Shown in pieces: positions 36,112-44,782 of a DNA stretch of 64,000 nt. The DNA comes from Bacteroidales bacterium UBA6851. GTDB taxonomy: Bacteria; Bacteroidota; Bacteroidia; Bacteroidales; UBA932. Under the pieces are notes generated by a model that searched no databases, had not been told where the DNA came from, and saw only the letters and a program-made list of their open reading frames with translations. The DNA is taken from positions 39,542-103,541 of the forward strand of contig DKDJ01000008.1 in assembly GCA_002451795.1 (NCBI GenBank). The letters run 5' to 3'. Every line of letters begins with the position of its first letter. The stretch's first letter is position 1. Made by a program: the position numbers and the translations under genes.

Positions 36112-36909
36112 ATGGTAACAATAGGAATAATGGATTCCGGCGTCGGCGGACTATCTGTACTTAGGGAGATTCTCAAGGCTCTCCCTAATGAGAATTATAT
36201 ATATTTCTCCGACAATGCATTCTGCCCATACGGGGACAAGAGTCCTGACTTCATCAGAGATAGGTGCAAAGCCATCTGCGAACATTTTCTATCTGAAGGG
36301 GCAGAAGCCATGGTACTAGCGTGCAACACCGCCACAGCGGCAGCCATTAGCATGCTTAGAGACGAATACAATATTCCGTTCGTAGGCATGGAGCCAGCCA
36401 TCAAGCCAGCCGCGCACAAGACACACAGTGGCGTTGTAGGCGTATTGGCAACAGCAGGCACCCTCAAAGGAGATAAATATCATATTACAAGAGACCTGTA
36501 CTCCGGAAACATATCCGTGAAAGAAAGTGTAGGCCGCGGCTTTGTAGAACTTGTGGAAAAAGGAGAACTTGCTGGCGCTCATGCAAAGTCCGTGGTTCAG
36601 GCTTCCTTGCAGCCTCTTCTGGATGCTGGAGCTGATACTGTCGTACTCGGCTGCACACATTATCCGTTTCTCCTGGATACGATGCGCGCCGTGGCTGGTC
36701 CAGGGGTCACTTTCATTGACCCGGCACCAGCGGTCGCCGCTCATCTAAAGGACATCCTTGTAGACAAGGGGCTTGCCACGCTGCCTAATGCTCAAAACAG
36801 CAGCGCGCCTTCCACCCCTACATCCAAAGTCAAATTGGAGTCTTCAGGTGATGACGCCGCACTTAGGAGAATGTTCGCAATGATTAATTCTTCACCTTAC
36901 GTGAAATAA
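36112..36909 (+). CDS. murI: Glutamate racemase
   Basis: 265 aa. It makes D-glutamate for peptidoglycan. Family features: IGIMDSGVGGLSVLREI (catalytic Asp8 environment), YFSDNAFCPYGDKS, the first catalytic Cys in ACNTATAAAISMLR (about 72), and the second in VLGCTHYPFLLDTM (about 182) with the adjoining His. The last ~35 residues (from about 228) are rich in Ser/Pro and lack a motif. The 3' end overlaps the convergent SDR gene by 26 nt. The promoter sits almost on the start codon. Confidence 0.95.
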   Translation: MVTIGIMDSGVGGLSVLREILKALPNENYIYFSDNAFCPYGDKSPDFIRDRCKAICEHFLSEGAEAMVLACNTATAAAISMLRDEYNIPFVGMEPAIKPAAHKTHSGVVGVLATAGTLKGDKYHITRDLYSGNISVKESVGRGFVELVEKGELAGAHAKSVVQASLQPLLDAGADTVVLGCTHYPFLLDTMRAVAGPGVTFIDPAPAVAAHLKDILVDKGLATLPNAQNSSAPSTPTSKVKLESSGDDAALRRMFAMINSSPYVK

Positions 36910-37666
36910 CGGCACTTAAGGCCGGGCAGAATCTCTTAACCCACACGGCTACCAGTTCCATACCGCCTACAAGTTTTTCCCTTCGGCCGCGAAGTATGGC
37001 CCGAACTATTGCTTTGGCAGCCTTTGAAGCGCTTATCCCCTTGGCTTGACCATTGTCCAACACTCCATGTGGCCTGCCACCTGCTTCAAGTGCAGAGTAC
37101 GAAATATTGGTGCGAACCCTTCCAGGAATAATAACCGTGGTACGGATGTTCTTGTCATGATATTCAGCCCCTATTGTCTCATAGAATCTGAGAATTGCAG
37201 CCTTAGCACTTCCATAAGCACACCTTTGTCTGCTACCGAAAAGGCCCGCGATACTGCTAGTGCAGGCAAGTTGGCCTCCTCCTGCAGCAAGCATTCGGTG
37301 AAGAATAGCCTTGGTAATGATGACAGGAGCGAAATAATCCACTTCCATCACTTTTCGAATCGTCTGAATATCAGCCTCATCAGTATCACAACGCTGGCTA
37401 ATACCGGCATTGCAATACAATATATCTAGTCCACCGAAAAACTCCCACGCCTTCTGCGCCACATCTTCAAGAATTCCAGTATCAGACAAGTCAAATGCAA
37501 GGATCCTTACCTGATGGGCACCAGCGTCTCTACACCTCTGCGCCACACGGTCAAGCTCTGAAAGCCTACGCCCGGAGATCACAATACAATCACCCCGACG
37601 GGCAAACTCCACGGCACACTCTTCCCCTATCCCGGAACTCGCACCGGTAATCCATACTCTCTTCAT
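36884..37666 (-). CDS. Short-chain dehydrogenase/reductase
   Basis: 260 aa. Rossmann dinucleotide site TGASSGIGEECA (7-18), the NAG-type motif YCNAGISQR (about 88), catalytic Ser in CTSSIAGLFGSRQ (about 138) and YxxxK as YGSAKAAILRFYE (about 151-155). Such enzymes of the DHRS7/3-ketodihydrosphingosine group often carry a basic C-terminal tail, as here (VISRKVKN). The reaction and substrate cannot be told. It starts 5 nt after the VOC gene stop, in the transcript that begins upstream at the tmRNA. Confidence 0.88.
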   Translation of the reverse strand: MKRVWITGASSGIGEECAVEFARRGDCIVISGRRLSELDRVAQRCRDAGAHQVRILAFDLSDTGILEDVAQKAWEFFGGLDILYCNAGISQRCDTDEADIQTIRKVMEVDYFAPVIITKAILHRMLAAGGGQLACTSSIAGLFGSRQRCAYGSAKAAILRFYETIGAEYHDKNIRTTVIIPGRVRTNISYSALEAGGRPHGVLDNGQAKGISASKAAKAIVRAILRGRREKLVGGMELVAVWVKRFCPALSAVISRKVKN

Positions 37667-37671
37667 GACAA

Positions 37672-38769
37672 TCAGTCAAATTTCACTCTAAAAAGTCCCA
37701 TCATCCGGACAAACAGCTTCGGGAATTTTTTCTCGCGCGGGCGCGTGAGCATATTTATATAGATGTGCGGATGCTTCAGCACGGTAATCTTGTGAGCCTC
37801 CACAAGTTCAATCAATGTACCGTCTGGATCTTCAATATAAGTAAAATGACCACTTGCCTCTCCCATGTCAAAATGCTCATCATTCGGGCAGCTATCCACC
37901 GTGAACGGGTAGCCTGCACGCACACATGCCTTTTCCAACGCGCGCATGTTGGTCACATCGAAGCATATCTGGATAAAACCGGGATCTCCCCAAAATCTCC
38001 CCTCGAACAACCTCTTCGGAGTGCGGTCCAACGCCTGCACAAGCTCGATACTACTCCTACCGTAGAGATCAGCCAAAGCGCCCTTTCTGTCCTCCTTGTA
38101 CGAGACAAGCACCCTTCTAAACTTTCCATCCCCTCCCGGAAGCGACTTCAAATCATCAAACACCCCAGTCTTGTCATACACTACAGTGTCATATCCGAGA
38201 ACGTCACGATACAAAGGAAGCACCCGATCAATATCTGTAGATCCTATCATAGCACCTACGATACCGCCATTAAGCTTGTGATCTTCTATGAAAATGGACT
38301 TATCTTCCACAGCCTGGAACCAATTCCCCCAAGGATCCTTCACAAAAAAACAGCGAGTCCCATCTGGAAGGCAGGCCAGCTCCCCTACTTCCACACCGCT
38401 CTTACTACTGCCATTCACCTTAGAGAGCAGTTGAGTCCGAAAAGCAGCGGCATCCCGCGTCTTGATCTTGGCGGCAAACACACCTAGATCACCAGCCTCC
38501 ACGGGAGAATCTGCCCGCACTGGCTTCCTTTCTGAATACTGCCAAATCTCGAATCCGCCACCGCCTTGAAGATTCAACGCGATGCACGCATGACGCTTTT
38601 GCGGTTTGCCGCCTGTATATGGCAGCATCCTCTCCGCCACAGTATCATCCTCAAGCGCACGAACATCCATGCCGAACATTTCAATATACCATTTCCATGC
38701 ATCCCGGAAGTTCTCAACCCCAACACCGATTTGTTGGATACCGGATATCAGATAATTATCCATGATCAT
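37672..38769 (-). CDS. VOC (glyoxalase/bleomycin resistance) domain protein
   Basis: 365 aa (start at 38769 or at the ATG two codons later). Two vicinal-oxygen-chelate modules: residues ~1-145 (IQQIGVGVENFRDAWKWYIEMFGMDV, a classic first strand/helix) and ~175-330 (GAMIGSTDIDRVLPLYRDVLGYDTVVYD ... GHFTYIEDPDGTLIELVEAHK). The latter ends with the DPDGxxxEL metal motif. Family members are dioxygenases, isomerases or glyoxalases with one divalent metal; the reaction is unknown. The ATG is only 14 nt beyond the mature tmRNA 3' end with no terminator between, so it is probably co-transcribed with ssrA, with the SDR next. Confidence 0.85.
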   Translation of the reverse strand: MIMDNYLISGIQQIGVGVENFRDAWKWYIEMFGMDVRALEDDTVAERMLPYTGGKPQKRHACIALNLQGGGGFEIWQYSERKPVRADSPVEAGDLGVFAAKIKTRDAAAFRTQLLSKVNGSSKSGVEVGELACLPDGTRCFFVKDPWGNWFQAVEDKSIFIEDHKLNGGIVGAMIGSTDIDRVLPLYRDVLGYDTVVYDKTGVFDDLKSLPGGDGKFRRVLVSYKEDRKGALADLYGRSSIELVQALDRTPKRLFEGRFWGDPGFIQICFDVTNMRALEKACVRAGYPFTVDSCPNDEHFDMGEASGHFTYIEDPDGTLIELVEAHKITVLKHPHIYINMLTRPREKKFPKLFVRMMGLFRVKFD

Positions 38770-38782
38770 CTATTATTAGAAG

Positions 38783-39176
38783 TGGAGATGGAGGGACTCG
38801 AACCCTCGTCCAAACATTGTTCCAAACAGCTTTCTACACGTTTATTCTTTCTTTAGTTTTCGACTGCACAGTGCCGGAAGACAGGCCAAGTGCAACTTAT
38901 CCTCTAAAACTTGAGGGGACATAGAGGCGTCCTTCCCCCGCATCCGGTTTATATGATACCCCTTAATCCAGACTGAACCGGCCTAAAGCTGGAGGGATAT
39001 ACGTCAGTGAAGCAGCCTTGGCCTCACCGATAAATGCTCAGTCTCTTGGAGACTAGCAAGCGTATGAATAATTGTAGTTGCCAGTTATGGCTTGAAGACT
39101 GGGATTAACGGGCCAGCCCCCTACGCCCGACGTGCTTACTATCCAGAATCGATGCTGTCAAAACCAAAACATCCCC
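38783..39176 (-). ncRNA. ssrA: Transfer-messenger RNA (tmRNA)
   Basis: 394 nt on the minus strand. The 5' end GGGGATG pairs with the 3' end CATCTCC (discriminator A), and the T arm reads GGACGAGGGTTCGAGTCC, forming the alanine-tRNA-like half. The coding part reads GGC AAC TAC AAT TAT TCA TAC GCT TGC TAG: tag peptide GNYNYSYAC, aligned residue for residue with the GENNYALAA-type tags of other Bacteroidetes. The stop lies in a hairpin (GTCTC-CAA-GAGAC), as in other tmRNAs. It rescues stalled ribosomes and marks proteins for proteolysis. CCA is not encoded. Confidence 0.95.
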
Positions 39177-39264
39177 AGACAGCCGTTCAATTGGTCTTTT
39201 TATTTATCCCCAAACGGAACGGAATACAAAGATTGCAATTTTTTCAGAAAAAAGTAAAAAAAAT

Positions 39265-39295
39265 TTTGTCGTTCTAAAAAATCGTTGTACATTTG
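39265..39295 (+). promoter_or_regulatory. Promoter of tRNA-Val
   Basis: TTTG (39265-39268), 19 nt, TACATTTG (39288-39295): complete -33/-7 match. Transcription would begin near 39302. Confidence 0.75.
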
Positions 39296-39324
39296 CATAC
39301 CCAAACGAAACGGATGGGTCGCTC

Positions 39325-39399
39325 GGGAGCTTAGCTCAGTTGGTTCAGAGCGTCTGCCTTACAAGCAGAGGGTCGGGGGTTCGACTCCCTCAGCTCCCA
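39325..39399 (+). tRNA. tRNA-Val (anticodon UAC)
   Basis: 75 nt. Acceptor arms GGGAGCT and AGCTCCC with discriminator A; D arm GCTCAGTTGGTTCAGAGC; anticodon arm TCTGC-CTTACAA-GCAGA giving TAC; T arm CGGGG-GTTCGAC-TCCCT type with loop TTCGACT. CCA not encoded. Divergent from tmRNA. Confidence 0.97.
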
Positions 39400-39401
39400 C
39401 A

Positions 39402-39436
39402 AAAGAGGTTAACTTAATGGTTAACCTCTTTTTTTT
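39402..39436 (+). terminator. Intrinsic terminator of tRNA-Val
   Basis: AAAGAGGTTAAC (39402-39413) and GTTAACCTCTTT (39420-39431) form a perfect 12-bp stem with a 6-nt loop and a run of T. Confidence 0.95.
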
Positions 39437-39607
39437 GTATAAATGGCCTTCTGTCGTACCGCAGTGCACCGTCCTATGTACCCCTCCCCAAAAAGCAAAG
39501 GGCCAACTGACTCACGTCGGCCGACCCTAAGACTTTGTACTAAAACCTAAACCTACATCCAAGATGCCGATTAGGTTATTGGCGTTGCAGAGAAAAAGAA
39601 GAAAAAA

Positions 39608-39784
39608 CTATTTTTTAGTCTCTGCTACGGAAACCTTACGGAATTCCTTGAGATCTTTCATTAGCTCAAGTGCAATTTTGCGCGCACGAGCACCCGCAGC
39701 TTTGTTTCCTTTCTTAACCTGCAATTCTGCATTCTCAAGATAAAGATCCATCTTCTCCTTGATAGTGTTTACTAGATTTTCCAT
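39608..39784 (-). CDS. Histone H1/Hc1-like small DNA-binding protein
   Basis: 58 aa, MENLVNTIKEKMDLYLENAE..., ending EFRKVSVAETKK. The middle LQVKKGNKAAGARARKIAL is the characteristic Bacteroidota Hc1-like pattern (KGNKAAGxRARK), with basic residues on one face of a helical chain. Members are abundant and are thought to bind and compact DNA; function is inferred from family and charge. It is a stand-alone gene; the gene-free strip 39437-39607 downstream has a GTCGGCC-type palindrome that could end transcription weakly. Confidence 0.85.
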   Translation of the reverse strand: MENLVNTIKEKMDLYLENAELQVKKGNKAAGARARKIALELMKDLKEFRKVSVAETKK

Positions 39785-39920
39785 TTTTCAATTATTTATA
39801 GAATAGTAAGTTCCGTCTCAACGGGCGCAATTTAATAAGAAAAATCGAAAAACTCTCAAATAGCCACCAAAATTTGATGTTTTACCTCTATCATTGTTAA
39901 AAAGGACATCCTGTACCGCC

Positions 39921-41129
39921 TTACTCAGCCACACACCTCAGCGACAAACCCTGAGAGCGCCTGTCTTTGCTACACTTGAATGTACGCTTACCGTTGATGA
40001 TAAACATATACTGACCATAGAGGTCCGGATAAGTCTCAAGGTCCGAAGAGGTTTTACCGGCAGTACCAATCCAGAGTCCGGAATAAGGATTTGACCCCTC
40101 GGCAGGATCACCAAAGTCAAATCCTCCAGAGAAATTGACACGAGTTCCTGTTGCAGGGAACCACTGACCATCTTGATTAGCACCGTAATTTACAGCATCC
40201 CAGGTCATAGACTTATAAACAAGCCATGCATAAGGAGTATTGCCATCCGCATCACATACTGGCACTTTATACCCCACAGGACATGGATCATATATAGTCT
40301 TCTTCATAGAGACACCGCCCCAGAAATCATCATTTGAAGAAGAAGTCCAATCACCTGTTTTAGGGTTGTTATAGACGATATCCTGCCCATACTCATCCTT
40401 CTCTCCAGTATTCACTTTTACAAGTTTATAGAACACAGACGGATTCTGAATGGATTTTGACAGAGTACCGTCTCCCTGAGCTGTAGAATAGATAGTAGGA
40501 AGTTCATTGCCATCAATATCATACAGATCAGGCTCACCATCATTTACATACGAATAGTCTTCATTCTGCTTAGTATATGAAGCCGCTCCAGGGAATGGAT
40601 CCTTGCGCCCCCACTGATAAATAAGGCCATGACTGCCAAAACCCTCAGGACTTGCAGTTATCGCACCGAGGTTTCTATCCATGAATACCCAGGTAGTTCC
40701 ACTTGCATTGGCTGGAGTAGTGAATAAAGTCTTAGATGGATCATAATCGCTAACCCAGAGATGCCAGCTCCAAAGAATCGCACCACTATCGTCACATACA
40801 GCAACTACAGCATTGCCAGAAGCATCGCTCAAGTCAGCGTAAGCCATTTTGGCGGCAGCATCAAGATAGAGTTCCTTGACGAGCCCTTTTACATCCTGCC
40901 ATACTACTTTAAGAGAAGAAACTCCAGAGATGGCATCAGTAGAGGAATTACCCTTGCAAGCAACAGAGAACGATACAGTGGTACCAGGCTTTGCAATGTA
41001 GCAATTGGCCGTACCCTTGGAAGAAAGGCTTACAGCATCACCGACAAACTCTGGAACGACAGAACTTTTCTCGCACGCAGATGCCACTAGCACCGTAGCG
41101 AGACCCAAACACAATAAATACCTATTCAT
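39921..41129 (-). CDS. Lipoprotein with a Fib_succ (FISUMP)-type domain
   Basis: 402 aa. Lipoprotein signal MNRYLLCLGLATVLVASAC (Cys19). After a beta-sandwich-like N-terminal region (about 30-150), the C-terminal domain has the hallmarks of the Fibrobacter succinogenes major paralogous domain: WVFMDRNLGAIT, LIYQWGRKDPFPG, IYDPCPVGYKVPV, WLVYKSMTWD, and the closing SLRCVAE. The fold is a C-type-lectin-like or surface domain; in Bacteroidota such proteins are exposed on the cell surface, sometimes as fimbrial tips. No enzyme motif. Alone in its transcript. Confidence 0.8.
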   Translation of the reverse strand: MNRYLLCLGLATVLVASACEKSSVVPEFVGDAVSLSSKGTANCYIAKPGTTVSFSVACKGNSSTDAISGVSSLKVVWQDVKGLVKELYLDAAAKMAYADLSDASGNAVVAVCDDSGAILWSWHLWVSDYDPSKTLFTTPANASGTTWVFMDRNLGAITASPEGFGSHGLIYQWGRKDPFPGAASYTKQNEDYSYVNDGEPDLYDIDGNELPTIYSTAQGDGTLSKSIQNPSVFYKLVKVNTGEKDEYGQDIVYNNPKTGDWTSSSNDDFWGGVSMKKTIYDPCPVGYKVPVCDADGNTPYAWLVYKSMTWDAVNYGANQDGQWFPATGTRVNFSGGFDFGDPAEGSNPYSGLWIGTAGKTSSDLETYPDLYGQYMFIINGKRTFKCSKDRRSQGLSLRCVAE

Positions 41130-41201
41130 AAGTACACTAATAATTAACTCGCTAAAGATAAGTAAAAATTTTTCAACATAACATGTTCGGGAACATTATA
41201 A

Positions 41202-41232
41202 TTGCCCATAAGGCAGTTTTTTTGTATCTTGC
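41202..41232 (+). promoter_or_regulatory. Promoter of the fur-M6 operon
   Basis: TTG (41202-41204), 20 nt, TATCTTGC (41225-41232), one to two bases off TAnnTTTG. Start near 41238, 22 nt before the ATG. Confidence 0.5.
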
Positions 41233-41259
41233 AAAGAAATTGATGTAATAGCACTCTTC

Positions 41260-41712
41260 ATGGAATCGGAAATCAAGGCACAACTCGAAAAGGCAGGAAT
41301 CACAGCGACTCCAGTCAGACTGCTTATCTATAGAGAAATCATCCGCATGGACAGTGCATTCAGTCTTGCAGATCTTGAAACGGAGCTGGAAACTGTGGAC
41401 AAGTCCACCATATTCCGGAGTCTTAACCTTTTTCTCGAGAAAGGGATGCTCCATGAGATAGACGACGGAAGCGGCTCCAGAAAATATTGCCGTTGTACAT
41501 GCGCAATGGATAACGCAGAAGCCGAAGGCAGTTCAAGCCACCATCAGCACGACTCTCACATACATTTTTCCTGCACAGAATGCCACAGGACTTTCTGTAT
41601 AAAAGACATTCACATACCTCATCTTCCTACCCCAAAAGGATTTGAAGTGCACGAAACAAGCTGCGTAATGAAGGGACTGTGCCCTGATTGCGCCAGAAAA
41701 CACAGAGTATGA
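41260..41712 (+). CDS. Fur family metal-dependent regulator
   Basis: 150 aa. The winged helix is about residues 1-80 (GITATPVRLLIYREIIRMDSAFSLADLE, TVDKSTIFRSLNLFLEKGMLHEI); the dimer domain carries two CxxC pairs (FSCTECHRTFCI and GLCPDCARKH) that bind structural zinc, and a His-rich stretch SSSHHQHDSHIHFSC. The general pattern fits a Zur- or PerR-type protein as well as Fur; the metal cannot be assigned. Its stop overlaps the M6 protease start (ATGA), so regulator and protease are translated together. Confidence 0.9.
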   Translation: MESEIKAQLEKAGITATPVRLLIYREIIRMDSAFSLADLETELETVDKSTIFRSLNLFLEKGMLHEIDDGSGSRKYCRCTCAMDNAEAEGSSSHHQHDSHIHFSCTECHRTFCIKDIHIPHLPTPKGFEVHETSCVMKGLCPDCARKHRV

Positions 41713-43418
41713 AGCTGCTATCACTTGTTCTGCTTAGCATATTCAGGATGGTGGTAATCCCGGTCCAATTCGCTGACACAAAGTTCACCACCGGCATTGA
41801 AGAACTTTCCGCATCCGTCAATATAGCAGAGAATTACTTCAGATCTCAGCCATCTTCCATTCTTCCAGGCAGCCCAGACCAGGGGCAAGTGGAATTTATC
41901 ATCGCACCTGTTGTCTCTGTATCAGAGAATCTGTCCCATTACGGCTCAAATTATGTGGACCGCAAGGATGTCCTGCTGCATGAAGCTGTCAGAGAGGCCA
42001 TCAGACTGAGCGTGACATCAATAGACTTCTCACTTTTAGACAACGACGCCGACGGCATCGTGGACAATATACATTTAATAGTAGCCGGCGAGAGTGAAAG
42101 CGATGGCGGAGAGCCGCATACGATATGGCCACAGCACGATCTACTTAGCAACCACGGATCAGTCATGAGCGCCGGTGGAAAGGCAATCGACTCGTTCACT
42201 ATCACCACGGAGCATAGCAGCGCAGGTACTATATGTCATGAACTTGGGCATTTTCTTGGGCTAACAGATATGTACGACACTGACGGAGAGGGCAGCGGAG
42301 GGCTATCATCCGGACTTAGGAGCACATCCCTGATGGACGATGGATGCAAAAATGGCGAAGGGGTCACCCCACCAAATATTTCAGCGTTAGACCTTGACGC
42401 CATTGGTCTCAAGGCCACTCCTGTCACCAAGAAAGCATACACACTGCACCCTGTCAGCGATGGTGGTGATTTTCTTATATTAAACTCTAATAATAGCGAC
42501 GAATACTATCTCCTCGAATGCCGCCAGAGCACTGGCTGGGACAAATTTATCGGAGGGAGTGGACTTGTCGCATATCATATTGACAAATCAAGCGAAGCTG
42601 CCGGGTGGTCAGACATATTAAACAGAACCATCAGTGCCAAAGAACGCTGGGAGTACGGCATGGTCAACAACAATCCAACTCACGAATGCGCAAAGCTGCT
42701 TACCGGCCCTTCCGACGATGGCAGTTCAAGAGCCGTTTTCTTCCCAGACAACGGATACACAGGCATCGGGCAGTTGGACGGTCCTGAATTTAGCTTCTGG
42801 GATGGAAGTTCTTCACATCTGGCAGTCAAGGACATCCATACCAACAACGACGGAAGTGTCACATTTGAGGTCATTGAGCCGATCACCATAGATGGTAGCA
42901 TCATACATCAGGATGGAATCACATTGAAGTGGAGAACTGACTTCTCAGAGGAAGATATCAGTTCATACGAGATAATCTGGACCGATGGGCGAAGGAACGG
43001 CACTGGTACGGCACTGGCTGAAAGCAGGAGCTTTTCCATAGGTGGACTCTCTCCCAAGCAGACATACACAGCTACAGTCACCATCTTACTAAAGAACGGA
43101 CTACGCTATAGGAACTCTACTTGTTTCACTACCAAATTCTACCAGAAAGATTCTTACCCATACATTTATCTCGGCGCCAATGGACAGACTATGCTCTCAC
43201 GCAACAAAGATGGAAGTTTCATAAAAGGGACCCGGATCCCACTCAAAGTATACAATGCCCCCGATGCAATGGAATGCCTGTGGTACTATGACTCAAAGCC
43301 CATTACCACCGATCTTGACGGGCTTTACACGCTTGAACGCTCTGGTGTACTGAAAGCGCAAATACTTCACGACAACGGAGCGTGGGAAACAATAGAGAAA
43401 GAAATCACCGTGAGATGA
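41709..43418 (+). CDS. M6-type (immune inhibitor A-like) secreted metalloprotease
   Basis: 569 aa from the ATG at 41709; the frame opens further upstream in the fur gene. Zinc motif HELGHFLGLTDMYD (HExxHxxGxxD; about residues 177-190). A short hydrophobic start (MKLLSLVLLSIF) passes straight into VVIPVQFADTKF, which in relatives is the first strand of the mature catalytic domain. So there is no propeptide and no good signal-peptidase site. The C-terminal part (from about 400) contains a fibronectin type III-like domain (ISSYEIIWTDGRRNGTG ... LSPKQTYTATVTI). It should act outside the cytoplasm. Its stop overlaps the next start by ATGA. Confidence 0.85.
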   Translation: MKLLSLVLLSIFRMVVIPVQFADTKFTTGIEELSASVNIAENYFRSQPSSILPGSPDQGQVEFIIAPVVSVSENLSHYGSNYVDRKDVLLHEAVREAIRLSVTSIDFSLLDNDADGIVDNIHLIVAGESESDGGEPHTIWPQHDLLSNHGSVMSAGGKAIDSFTITTEHSSAGTICHELGHFLGLTDMYDTDGEGSGGLSSGLRSTSLMDDGCKNGEGVTPPNISALDLDAIGLKATPVTKKAYTLHPVSDGGDFLILNSNNSDEYYLLECRQSTGWDKFIGGSGLVAYHIDKSSEAAGWSDILNRTISAKERWEYGMVNNNPTHECAKLLTGPSDDGSSRAVFFPDNGYTGIGQLDGPEFSFWDGSSSHLAVKDIHTNNDGSVTFEVIEPITIDGSIIHQDGITLKWRTDFSEEDISSYEIIWTDGRRNGTGTALAESRSFSIGGLSPKQTYTATVTILLKNGLRYRNSTCFTTKFYQKDSYPYIYLGANGQTMLSRNKDGSFIKGTRIPLKVYNAPDAMECLWYYDSKPITTDLDGLYTLERSGVLKAQILHDNGAWETIEKEITVR

Positions 43419-43843
43419 CAACACACCTTCATAGCAAGATAGCAAAGATTCTTATGGCTGCACTGTCATGCTTTCTGCTTCTATGCTCATGTAGCGGAAG
43501 CATGCAGATCAATTCATTTATACAGAGCCCCGTGATTCGTCTCCAGATGGGAGGTTCCACACAAATGAGTTACGATCCTCTCACCTGCCAGATAGCCTTC
43601 AGCCGGGACCTGAAGCAGTTCAGAGTGCACACAGACAATATGTCCGACTTTTTCTGCGTCACCCTTTCCGAAATACCGGTCAATAACGGGCAGGAAATAA
43701 CCGCAGATCTGGTCTGGACCACCCATAGAGACGTACTCACAAAAAACAATCTCACCTTCGAAGCATTACGGCTTGAAGGTGAGACAATATGGTTATGGAG
43801 CAAATCCGCCAAAATAGGCGTATGCCTCAAGACCTTAGAATGA
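43415..43843 (+). CDS. Lipoprotein of unknown function
   Basis: 142 aa from the ATG at 43415. Signal sequence [20 protein letters not shown] followed by LLLCSC, with the lipobox Cys about residue 24. The mature part is beta-rich ([43 protein letters not shown]). I recognise no family. Third gene of the fur-M6 unit with an ATGA overlap to the protease, so it may anchor, inhibit or assist the protease. Its 3' end overlaps the convergent tpiA by 9 nt. Confidence 0.7.
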   Translation: MTTHLHSKIAKILMAALSCFLLLCSCSGSMQINSFIQSPVIRLQMGGSTQMSYDPLTCQIAFSRDLKQFRVHTDNMSDFFCVTLSEIPVNNGQEITADLVWTTHRDVLTKNNLTFEALRLEGETIWLWSKSAKIGVCLKTLE

Positions 43844-44590
43844 CTTGGCAATCTCGATGAAGTCGCCTGCCTTAAGAGCAGCACCTCCGATAAGGCCACC
43901 ATCAATATCTGGCTGAGCAAAAAGTTCCTTGGCATTAGACGGCTTGCATGAACCGCCATAGAGGATGGTGGTATCATCAGCAACCTGCGCACCGAACTTC
44001 TCAGCAAGAGTCTTGCGGATGAAAGCGTGAATCTCCTCGGCCTGCTCAGCAGTGGCTGTCTTGCCCGTGCCAATAGCCCAAACAGGCTCATAGGCAACAA
44101 TTACATGCTTCATATCCTCAGCAGAAAAATTGTAGAGAACATTCTTAATCTGTGCACCGCAGACATCAAAATGCTTACCGGCTTCTCTTTCCTCAAGATT
44201 CTCACCTACGCAGAGAATAACGCCAAGGCCGGCCTCAAGTGCGAGTTTCACCTTCACAACAAGCTTCTCATCAGTCTCGCCATAATACTGACGACGCTCT
44301 GAATGTCCGAGAATGACCCACTTGCAGCCCACAGCCTTGAGCATAGCTACAGAAACCTCTCCAGTATATGCACCTTTCTCGTGATCAGCGCAGTTCTGGG
44401 CAGAAAGTTCCACTCTGCTTCCAGCAAGAGCCTTGTTGACAGCGCACAAGTGAGTAAAAGGAGGAGCAACGATAAGTCCAACATTCTCTGGAACTCCGGC
44501 TGACAGTGCAGCCACTTCCTGCGCAAGTTCTTTTCCTTCAGGCTTGGTGGTATTCATCTTCCAGTTGCCTGCAACGATTTGTTTTCTCAT
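43835..44590 (-). CDS. tpiA: Triose-phosphate isomerase
   Basis: 251 aa from the ATG at 44590 (the frame is open further upstream). It interconverts dihydroxyacetone phosphate and glyceraldehyde 3-phosphate. [15 protein letters not shown] holds the Asn and Lys (AGNWKMN), [12 protein letters not shown] the electrophile His, and [17 protein letters not shown] the catalytic Glu; the phosphate loop is [14 protein letters not shown], and GGLIGGAAL ends the barrel. Length is normal. Monocistronic. Confidence 0.97.
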   Translation of the reverse strand: MRKQIVAGNWKMNTTKPEGKELAQEVAALSAGVPENVGLIVAPPFTHLCAVNKALAGSRVELSAQNCADHEKGAYTGEVSVAMLKAVGCKWVILGHSERRQYYGETDEKLVVKVKLALEAGLGVILCVGENLEEREAGKHFDVCGAQIKNVLYNFSAEDMKHVIVAYEPVWAIGTGKTATAEQAEEIHAFIRKTLAEKFGAQVADDTTILYGGSCKPSNAKELFAQPDIDGGLIGGAALKAGDFIEIAKSF

Positions 44591-44716
44591 TTTATACTTT
44601 TTTGAAATGTCCGTATATATAAATGGTTCCGGCCACGTGCCAAAAACCTTGCGAATTTCGTGATTTTTATTGAAACGAGCAAATATCGCCATATATGAAA
44701 TGGGATGAAATGGGAA

Positions 44717-44747
44717 TTGTACGGGTGCAAAAAAATGAGTATCTTCG
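44717..44747 (+). promoter_or_regulatory. Promoter of tyrS
   Basis: TTG (44717-44719), 20 nt, TATCTTCG (44740-44747), one base off TAnnTTTG. Confidence 0.55.
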
Positions 44748-44782
44748 CATTTTGCAAATAAAGAAAAAAGTAATATTCATAT

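Noticed and set aside
39437..39607. Possible small gene or RNA between tRNA-Val and the Hc1-like gene
   Set aside because: The open frame over this stretch runs in from the tRNA and has no plausible start or product; only a weak GTCGGCC palindrome is visible.
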